Below are positions 1 to 4,490 of a stretch of 5,999 bases of DNA, in pieces. The number at the start of each line of letters is the position of its first letter. Within the stretch, counting starts at the first letter, position 1. Where the stretch lies: contig CATPCA010000101.1 in assembly GCA_955652545.1 (NCBI GenBank), positions 1 to 5,999 on the forward strand, read 5' to 3'. The DNA is from Candidatus Dormiibacterota bacterium. Lineage in GTDB: Bacteria; Chloroflexota; Dormibacteria; UBA8260. A program made the position numbers and the translations under genes. The notes below the pieces were generated by a model, which saw only the letters and a list, made by a program, of their open reading frames with translations, made no database searches and was not told where the DNA came from.

Positions 1-629
1 CCAACCCCAATTGCGTCGCCATCCCTCTCGCGGTGGTGCTCAGCCCGCTGCACCAACGGTTCGGGTTGCGCCATGTGACCGCGGCCACGTACCAGGCCGC
101 GAGCGGGGGAGGGCGTGCCCTGGCGGCCGAGCTGGCCGCGCAGGAGCGCGACGATGCGTACGGACGGCCACCGGTTCGGAAGGTGTACCCGCATGTGCTC
201 CACGGCAACGTCGTGCCGGGAGGGTGGCGGATGGTCGGCGACGACACCGAGGAGGAGGCCAAGGTTGTCGCCGAGGTGCAGCGCGTCCTCGAGCTGCCTG
301 AACTGCCCATCGCAGCGACCACGGTGCGGGTGCCGGTGGCCGTCGGGCACGCGGTGGCGGTGTGGGCGGAGTTCGAGGATGCTGTGACAGCGAGTGACGC
401 GCGCGAGTTGCTCGGCCGCGCCCCTGGGGTGCTCGTCGTCGATGACCCGGCGACCCAGCAGTACCCGACGCCTCGGGCAGTTGCGGGTTCTGATGAGGTG
501 CATGTGGGACGTATTCGGGTCGATCGGTCGCGGGAGAACGGGTTGGCGCTGTTCCTGGCGGTGGATAACCTGCGCAAGGGGGCGGCGACGAATGCGGTGC
601 AGGTGGCGGAGCTGCTGCTGCGCCGTTGA
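1..629 (+). CDS. asd: Aspartate-semialdehyde dehydrogenase, 3' part (5' end outside window)
   Basis: The gene encodes the NADP-dependent enzyme that reduces 4-phospho-L-aspartate to L-aspartate 4-semialdehyde, the branch point to lysine/diaminopimelate, threonine and methionine. The reading frame is open from base 3, so the gene enters from the left. 208 residues are visible of a family length near 340. The first visible residues are NPNC, whose Cys is the catalytic thiol. Further landmarks, counted from that Asn, are TYQAASG (29-35), EEEAK (83-87), the substrate-binding VRVPV (108-112) followed by GHAVAV with the catalytic His116, and the closing helix DNLRKGAATNAVQVAE (188-203). A GTG at base 33 is not the start, because the catalytic NPNC lies upstream of it. 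Compared with common actinobacterial Asd the middle is short, and Val rather than Ser/Thr follows the Cys, so it may be a divergent paralogue. The family assignment is firm; the physiological role is inferred from the family. Confidence 0.93.
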   Translation, partial: NPNCVAIPLAVVLSPLHQRFGLRHVTAATYQAASGGGRALAAELAAQERDDAYGRPPVRKVYPHVLHGNVVPGGWRMVGDDTEEEAKVVAEVQRVLELPELPIAATTVRVPVAVGHAVAVWAEFEDAVTASDARELLGRAPGVLVVDDPATQQYPTPRAVAGSDEVHVGRIRVDRSRENGLALFLAVDNLRKGAATNAVQVAELLLRR

Positions 630-676
630 GCTGCGTCGCGGCTCGCCGTCGGTGGGTTGAGCGGCGTCGCGGCTCG
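626..676. repeat. Tandem 20-bp direct repeat with palindromic units
   Basis: Two copies of a 20-base unit lie at 626-645 (TTGAGCTGCGTCGCGGCTCG) and 657-676 (TTGAGCGGCGTCGCGGCTCG). They differ at one base and have a period of 31. The first copy includes the stop codon of the upstream gene. Each unit is itself nearly palindromic, with GAGC and GCG arms answered by CGC and GCTC around a central T. I read this directly from the sequence; its function as a terminator is treated separately. Confidence 0.85.
628..675. terminator. Probable bidirectional terminator stem between convergent genes
   Basis: Because the two repeat copies are self-complementary, 628-644 can pair with 659-675. This gives a 17-position stem with 14 Watson-Crick pairs, one G-U pair and two mismatches, closed by a 14-base loop. 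The stem sits exactly between the stop codon ending at 629 and the opposite stop at 685-687, so it could end transcripts from both sides. There is no clear T tract on either side, which is common for actinomycete terminators but leaves the call an inference. Confidence 0.5.
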
Positions 677-684
677 AGTAGTAG

Positions 685-948
685 CTATGCCTCGACGAGG
701 ATCACCAGGCTCTCGGGAACCACACCGTCATATTCCATCGCCTCGGCCATCGGGGGCGTCTCCATCGCCGCCATGAGCGCGTCCATGTCGGCAACATCCA
801 TGAGCACTGCTACCCGCGTGGGGTTCTGCGGGTCGATAAATGTCCGAATATTGGTGACGCCGAGGGGGCCGAAGACCTCTTCGCGCTTCGGCGAGGCAAG
901 CCAATGCTTCTGATCCTTCACGTCGTGGTGGCCGATTATGGTGGGCAC
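685..948 (-). CDS. Small conserved-type protein, 87 aa, possible ferredoxin-like (dimeric alpha/beta) fold
   Basis: I do not recognise a named function. The start is the GTG at 948-946. It is preceded by a strong Shine-Dalgarno sequence GAGGAG (minus strand 959-954) at a five-base spacing, which is why I reject longer starts in the same open frame. The product begins MPTIIGHHDV and has a HWLASPKREEVFGPLG segment (15-30), a central strand RVAVLMDV (45-52), a helix DMDALMAAMETPPMAEAM (54-71) and a C-terminal strand SLVILVEA (80-87). This strand-helix-strand-helix-strand order, with no signal peptide or membrane segment, suggests a small cytoplasmic alpha/beta-barrel subunit that dimerises; that is inference. 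His7, His8 and His15 cluster near the N-terminus, but I see no proven catalytic set. It converges on the dehydrogenase gene and stands alone on its strand. Confidence 0.8.
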   Translation of the reverse strand: MPTIIGHHDVKDQKHWLASPKREEVFGPLGVTNIRTFIDPQNPTRVAVLMDVADMDALMAAMETPPMAEAMEYDGVVPESLVILVEA

Positions 949-1327
949 GCTGTCTCCTCTATGGGCGTCCCAAGCGGTAGCGCTGGACGGTGCGCGGATC
1001 CTACGCCCGCCGACCTCCAGCCTGCTGAGGCGCGACAGGTCGGACGCGTAGCAAACGCACCCAACCAACCTTGTCAATCGCTAATACGACCCCTGAGACG
1101 GATCGAGGTACAAGAACGATGGTCGCCCTCGCGATCCGTTCATCTGACTCGCGCCTGCGGATACAGACGCTCCAGGATGCGGGGCGCGAGTGTGGGTTGC
1201 CAGCTGGAGTCGGCGAATCTCTGAGCCGGGACGCTAGGGCCGTATCATCAGCAACCGGGCGCATGAGGCAAACCACACCGCCGCCGTTCAATTTCACCCT
1301 GCGGCGTAGTGGATGAGGGCGGGGCCA
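949..1327. other. Divergent intergenic region, 379 bp
   Basis: I find no credible gene here: open frames in it lack family-like sequence and usable ribosome sites. It separates the divergent small protein (-) and hydrolase (+). It contains an isolated perfect TTGACA on the minus strand and a TATCAT hexamer on the plus strand at 1243-1248 that might serve the hydrolase. An 8-bp inverted repeat pairs 1098-1105 (ACGGATCG) with 1132-1139 (CGATCCGT), and a 6-bp one pairs 1279-1284 with 1301-1306 just before the hydrolase start. None of these is strong enough to name a regulator. No tRNA-like or riboswitch-like fold was apparent by eye. Confidence 0.5.
1049..1077 (-). promoter_or_regulatory. Possible promoter for the 87-aa gene
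   Basis: On the minus strand a perfect TTGACA (1077-1072) is followed after 17 bases by TTGCTA (1054-1049), a poor -10. Transcription from here would give a leader of roughly 95 bases before the GTG at 948. The -35 match is exact, but the weak -10 makes this tentative. Confidence 0.25.
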
Positions 1328-2020
1328 ATGGCTACGTTCGGGCTCGTTCATGGGGCTTGGCACGGTGGCTGGTGCTGGGGCTTGCTCGTCGACGAGCTCG
1401 TTCGGCGAGGGCACGTTTGCGTGGCCCCCGACCTTCCTTTCGACGACCCAAGCTCGAACTGGGACACCGTCGCTGACGTCATGACCGACGCGCTCGATGG
1501 CGCCGATGACCCAGTCATGGTTGGTCACTCGCTCGGAGCGTTGGCGATCCCTTTGGTTGCACGACGCCGACCGGTGAAGCTCTTGGTCTACCTATGCCCA
1601 GCCACACCAACGGCGACGCCTCCCCTCGGCTCACCTCCCTCGTTCCAGCCAGCCTACAGGGCATATTTGGCTTCCGTGCACGTCGACGAGCTCGGCCGCG
1701 ACCGGTGGGACCCCGATGGCGCGGTTCGTGACATGTACCGCCATGTGGAGCCGGAGCTGGCGAAGTGGGCGTCCTCCCAGCTACGTCCTGACGCAGAGCA
1801 CGGCGCGTACCCACTGGAGGGTCCACCCAGACTCCCTTCGCTTTTCGTCTATGCGACCGAAGATGAAATCTTCACACCCGAGTCGCGTCAGTGGGTCGCT
1901 CGTCACGTCTTCGGCCTCGAACCTATCGCGATGAAAGGTGGCCACTTCCCCATGCTCGAGGCTCCCTCAGCTTTGGCGGACCTGCTCGAGGCAAGCCTTC
2001 CGGCGCCATACCACGTCTGA
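1328..2020 (+). CDS. Alpha/beta-hydrolase, esterase / hydroxynitrile-lyase-like
   Basis: This is a 230-residue single-domain alpha/beta-hydrolase of the short type related to plant methylesterases and hydroxynitrile lyases, judged by the N-terminal FGLVHGAWHGGWCW strand-turn (4-17), which forms the oxyanion region. The nucleophile elbow is GHSLG at 66-70 (Ser68). The acid is most likely Asp179 in YATEDEIF, and the base is His206 in GGHFPML. All three triad residues are present and the length is normal, so the enzyme should be active, probably on a small ester or amide; the substrate cannot be told. No signal peptide is seen, so it is cytoplasmic. I chose the ATG at 1328 over the in-frame ATG at 1313, because GAGGG (1315-1319) lies eight bases before 1328 while nothing suitable precedes 1313. 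It is transcribed alone and converges on the membrane-protein remnant, with 20 bases between the stops. Confidence 0.9.
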   Translation: MATFGLVHGAWHGGWCWGLLVDELVRRGHVCVAPDLPFDDPSSNWDTVADVMTDALDGADDPVMVGHSLGALAIPLVARRRPVKLLVYLCPATPTATPPLGSPPSFQPAYRAYLASVHVDELGRDRWDPDGAVRDMYRHVEPELAKWASSQLRPDAEHGAYPLEGPPRLPSLFVYATEDEIFTPESRQWVARHVFGLEPIAMKGGHFPMLEAPSALADLLEASLPAPYHV

Positions 2021-2040
2021 CGTCCAGCAAAGCCCGGACA

Positions 2041-2223
2041 CTAGATGTGGTGCAGCTTCTGCAACTCGCGCTGGATCTGCGCTTCTTTGGGGTAGCCGGC
2101 GCGACCGTCGGCGACGAACCCGTGGCTCACCACCGCGATCCCCCGGGCAACGATCGGGAAGGCCGGCCAGAAGAAGTAGGGCCGTCCATCGAAGACCATC
2201 GTCCAGGTGAGCGCCCAGGTCAC
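2041..2223 (-). pseudogene. Remnant of a 2TM-domain membrane protein, N-terminal half missing
   Basis: The minus-strand frame encodes 60 residues if read from the GTG at 2223. They resemble the second half of actinobacterial 2TM-domain proteins: the end of a first helix (TWALTWTMVFDG), a short loop, a second membrane helix around PYFFWPAFPIVARGIAVVSH, and a charged tail YPKEAQIQRELQKL. The family normally has most of a first transmembrane helix and a cytoplasmic lead before this point. Here the frame is closed by TAG at 2232-2230, three codons upstream of the GTG. The GTG has no Shine-Dalgarno sequence, and no frame further upstream supplies the missing helix. I therefore call it a truncated gene rather than a small intact one. 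The family assignment is by eye and moderate; an intact one-helix microprotein is the alternative. Confidence 0.5.
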
Positions 2224-2224
2224 C

Positions 2225-2370
2225 AGGCGCTATGACCCACATTTGTGGGTTGATGCGGACCACCCGGTGCACTGGGCGCAGGGCGGCGCCACCGAACTGG
2301 ACAACCTGGTGCTCCTCTGCCGCCACCACCACTGGTCCGTCCACGAGGGTGGCTGGACACTGGTCTCGCG
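2225..2370 (+). pseudogene. C-terminal HNH nuclease fragment (DUF222/13E12-type)
   Basis: These codons give the HNH core typical of the C-terminus of DUF222/13E12 endonucleases. Landmarks are WVDADHPVHW, then the Gly-Gly of AQGGATELDN, then LVLLCRHHHW and VHEGGWTLV. The DH pair, the Asn of LDN and the final His cluster that make up the HNH metal/catalytic signature are all kept. The long N-terminal DUF222 region and the zinc-ribbon-like lead that should precede it are absent, as the homology begins abruptly near 2225. Resemblance ends about WTLV. A GTG at 2207 could open the frame but lies in sequence belonging to the opposite-strand remnant and has no ribosome site. The frame then continues without a stop into the lipoprotein gene. 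I regard it as a decayed fragment; whether any product is made is unknown. Confidence 0.7.
2235..2250. repeat. Perfect 7-bp inverted repeat at the truncation junction
   Basis: ACCCACA (2235-2241) and TGTGGGT (2244-2250) are perfect reverse complements with a two-base spacer. They lie at the first recognisable codons of the HNH fragment. Seen directly; it may be only coding coincidence. Confidence 0.6.
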
Positions 2371-2416
2371 CGCTTGGCGGGGCCGCCAGCACTCCGGCAA
2401 CAGCCAGACTCGGACC

Positions 2417-3352
2417 ATGGAACAGCGGCCATGGCGCACGTCCGTGGTCGCCGTGTCCGTGGGGCTCGCCCTCGCTGGGTGCGCATCGTCGGCCCCGCAG
2501 GCAGTGACGCCCACGCCTGCCGCCTCTGTCTCGCCGACGGTTACGCCAACGGCACCGGCGAGCGCTACGCCCCAGCCGGCCACGCTCAACGGATGTCCGC
2601 CGGCCCAGCCCGAGGCGCAGCTCGCCGTCCTCGCGCGTATCTCCGCCAGCCCCGATGACGTCACCGTCGACCGTGCCGGAAACATCTGGGTCACCGCGCT
2701 CGACGCGCACCTCATCACCGAGCTGTCCGCGAGCGGCGCGGTGCTCGCCACCGTCAGCGATCCCGGCGGTCCGGAAGGGGTCGTCGAGCTTCCCGATGGA
2801 CGTCTTGTCGTCGCCGACCAGGTGGCCAACGCACTCGGCGTCTTCCGCCCCGGCGACGCGCGCGTCTCACGACTGCTGACCCTCACCAACCACACCGCCA
2901 ACGCCGGCGTCGATGGCATCGTCTATGACATCGCTCACCAGCAGTTGCTCATCCCTGACAGCCCCAACGGCACTCTCCTTGCATACCCGGTCGGCGGCGG
3001 TACCACCGTGCTCAGGCGCGGATTGGGACGCCCAGTGGCGGCGACCACCGATGCCGCAGGCGACACTTACATCGGCATGGAGAATGCGCCCGGGGTGTTG
3101 GTCGTTTCATCAACGGGTGCGACGCGGTCGTTGGGGTCGTTTGCACAGGTCGATGAGGTCGTGTACACCAACGGGTTGCTGTATGTCGCCGACCTGGCCG
3201 GCACAGTCGACGCCATCGACCCGGCCACCGGACAGTCGGCGAGATTGGTGACTGCTCCCGCACCGCAGGGACTCGCCGCGACCGCCAACGGCACGCTCAT
3301 CCTTGTTGACGAGACCACCCACGTCGTGGCCTCGCTGGCGCCCTGTCGGTGA
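2417..3352 (+). CDS. Lipoprotein with NHL/SMP-30-like beta-propeller
   Basis: This is a 311-residue exported lipoprotein. The signal peptide has a basic lead (MEQRPWR), a hydrophobic stretch (9-18) and a lipobox LAGC at 19-22, so cleavage and lipidation are expected at Cys22 and the protein should sit on the outer face of the membrane. A Thr/Pro/Ala-rich linker covers about 27-57. From about 70 onward, repeated units of the kind DDVTVDRAGNIWVT, EGVVELPDGRLVVAD and VVYTNGLLYVADLAG mark a beta-propeller like NHL or SMP-30/strictosidine-synthase-like proteins. Cys60 and Cys310 bracket the propeller and may form a disulfide that closes the ring. No enzyme active site is evident; binding or scaffold function is possible. 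The ATG at 2417 is chosen because it gives a correct signal peptide, although no Shine-Dalgarno sequence precedes it and the HNH fragment reads into it in frame. It converges on the ureohydrolase 16 bases away. Confidence 0.85.
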   Translation: MEQRPWRTSVVAVSVGLALAGCASSAPQAVTPTPAASVSPTVTPTAPASATPQPATLNGCPPAQPEAQLAVLARISASPDDVTVDRAGNIWVTALDAHLITELSASGAVLATVSDPGGPEGVVELPDGRLVVADQVANALGVFRPGDARVSRLLTLTNHTANAGVDGIVYDIAHQQLLIPDSPNGTLLAYPVGGGTTVLRRGLGRPVAATTDAAGDTYIGMENAPGVLVVSSTGATRSLGSFAQVDEVVYTNGLLYVADLAGTVDAIDPATGQSARLVTAPAPQGLAATANGTLILVDETTHVVASLAPCR

Positions 3353-3368
3353 TGCCGTCGCGTCTCGC

Positions 3369-4385
3369 CTACCGCGCCGCCCGATCGCGGCGCCTGGCGG
3401 CGATACCGGCCAGCACCTCCCAGACCATTCGATGCGCGTTGTTGACCGTCGTGTCCGCCCAGTCGTACGGCGGGCTGACCTCGACGACGTCCATGGCGAC
3501 GACGTTGGTCTCCAGGGCGATCCGCCGCACTGCCCTGAGCAGGTCGACGGGTGCCATCCCGCCGGGCTCGGGCGTGCCCGTGCCCGGGGCGAACCCCGGG
3601 TCGAGCACGTCGATGTCCAGTGAGATGTAGATCGCGTCCGGACCGTCGAGCGCCTCAACAATGGCATCGTCGAGGACGGCGTTGAACCCCCGTTCCCAGA
3701 CCTCCTGCATGAAGTGGGTGCGCATTCCCTGGGTCCGCATCCACGCCACCACGTCGGCAGGTGGCCAGTACCCGCGCAGTCCGACCTGGACGAAGTTGCG
3801 GCCGGGCACGGCGCCGGATTCGATGAGCCGGCGCATCGGGGTGCCGTGGCTGGCCAGGTTGCCACCTGTCTGATCGGCGGTGTCGGCGTGGGCGTCGAAG
3901 TGGATGATGCCGACGTTGCCGAACCCGTGATGCTCGGCAACAGCGGTGGCGCTCGGCCAGGTGATCGAGTGGTCCCCGCCGATGACCAGCGGGATGATGC
4001 CGCGGGTGGCGACCTCGGCGACACGGTCGTGGATCGCCGCATAGGTGACGTCCCACAGCCCACTGGCGACGAGCGCGTCTCCATAGTCGACGACATCGAC
4101 GTGGTCGAAGATCTCCAACTCGAGGTCGAGGTGGTAGCTGCCGTTGACGTACGTCGCGGCGCGTAGCGCGCGAGGACCGAATCGGGCGCCGGGGCGGTGG
4201 GTGGTGTTGTCGTCCCAGGGTGCACCAATCACGGCGGCGTCGGGACGCCACTCGTCGAGCTGTGCGGGCTCGGTCAGCAGCGGGCGCCGGCCGAACGTGG
4301 GTACGCCGATGAACGATTCGCTGTCCAACTGCGCGCGCATTCCTGCGCCGAGCTCACGACGGGGAGTGCCGCGATCGCTGGTCAC
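3369..4385 (-). CDS. Agmatinase-family ureohydrolase
   Basis: This 338-residue binuclear-manganese-type hydrolase of the arginase/agmatinase family splits a guanidino compound into urea and an amine. Every metal-ligand motif is present (numbered from the GTG at 4385): GGDHS with His139, HFDAHAD with Asp164, His166 and Asp168, and SLDIDVLDP with Asp257 and Asp259. SHGTPMRR at 179-186 and GTGTPEPGG at 268-276 are typical of agmatinase/guanidinobutyrase rather than arginase. The true substrate (agmatine, guanidinobutyrate, guanidine or other) cannot be settled from sequence. The start is uncertain. GTG 4385 has a TAGCCT -10-like hexamer seven bases upstream, fitting a leaderless mRNA. ATG 4340 would give 323 residues and still keep the domain, but AGGA directly abuts it, too close for a normal ribosome site. 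It lies 105 bases downstream of the MFS gene on the same strand. Confidence 0.9.
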   Translation of the reverse strand: MTSDRGTPRRELGAGMRAQLDSESFIGVPTFGRRPLLTEPAQLDEWRPDAAVIGAPWDDNTTHRPGARFGPRALRAATYVNGSYHLDLELEIFDHVDVVDYGDALVASGLWDVTYAAIHDRVAEVATRGIIPLVIGGDHSITWPSATAVAEHHGFGNVGIIHFDAHADTADQTGGNLASHGTPMRRLIESGAVPGRNFVQVGLRGYWPPADVVAWMRTQGMRTHFMQEVWERGFNAVLDDAIVEALDGPDAIYISLDIDVLDPGFAPGTGTPEPGGMAPVDLLRAVRRIALETNVVAMDVVEVSPPYDWADTTVNNAHRMVWEVLAGIAARRRDRAAR

Positions 4386-4398
4386 GGTCGCAAGGCTA
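4386..4398 (-). promoter_or_regulatory. Possible leaderless promoter -10 for the ureohydrolase
   Basis: On the minus strand TAGCCT (4398-4393) fits the actinobacterial TANNNT -10 pattern and is followed by seven bases (TGCGACC) and the GTG start. Transcription would begin at or next to the start codon. No good -35 is visible, so the call is tentative. Confidence 0.35.
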
Positions 4399-4409
4399 GT
4401 GGATGGCCG

Positions 4410-4468
4410 GCCCGGCGAGGTGCGTGGCACCGCAGCGTAGCGCTGCCCGGCAAGGTGCACGGCACCGC
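4410..4468. repeat. Two imperfect 24-bp direct repeats, period 35
   Basis: The units at 4410-4433 and 4445-4468 both start GCCCGGC and end GGCACCGC. They match at 21 of 24 positions. A partial third match, CCCGGCGA at 4482-4489, falls near the next period. The repeats lie in the 105-base gap between the exporter stop and the ureohydrolase start. Read directly from the sequence. Confidence 0.75.
4419..4466 (-). terminator. Cluster of three short hairpins after the MFS gene, possible terminator or processing site
   Basis: There are three perfect small stems in 48 bases: GGTGC/GCACC at 4419-4431 (3-base loop), GCAGCG/CGCTGC at 4432-4446 (loop TAG), and GGTGC/GCACC at 4454-4466 (3-base loop). 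They begin about 25 bases past the exporter stop codon (4491-4493) in its direction of transcription. No T tract follows, so they could end, slow or stabilise the transcript before the ureohydrolase. Confidence 0.4.
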
Positions 4469-4490
4469 CGTTTCGCGCTCCCCCGGCGAA

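Noticed and set aside
949..1077. N-terminal extension of the 87-residue protein by 43 codons
   Set aside because: The extension is low-quality sequence, and the GTG at 948 has GAGGAG five bases upstream, so the extension would read through the ribosome site.
1083..1091. TAATACGAC, identical to the first nine bases of the T7 RNA polymerase promoter
   Set aside because: The following bases diverge from the rest of the T7 promoter and no phage genes are near, so it is a chance match.
1313..1327. Upstream ATG extending the hydrolase by five residues
   Set aside because: No ribosome site precedes it, while the ATG at 1328 has GAGGG at good spacing and gives the normal family N-terminus.
1384..1397. 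Perfect 14-bp palindrome GCTCGTCGACGAGC inside the hydrolase gene
   Set aside because: It is explained by the codons for Leu-Val-Asp-Glu-Leu. Much of it (GTCGACGAGCTCG) recurs at 1682-1694 at another Val-Asp-Glu-Leu, so it is coding coincidence.
1001..1528. Long minus-strand open frame of 175 codons across the gap and hydrolase start
   Set aside because: It has no recognisable family pattern, overlaps the well-supported hydrolase, and has the Arg/Pro/Ala-rich makeup of a shadow frame in GC-rich DNA.
3110..4228. Minus-strand open frame of 372 codons offset from the ureohydrolase
   Set aside because: It is a Ser/Arg/Pro/Thr-rich shadow of the true frame, which carries all metal-binding motifs.
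4386..4460. N-terminal extension of the ureohydrolase to a GTG at 4460
   Set aside because: The added residues show no family resemblance and the start would lie inside the hairpin repeat cluster.
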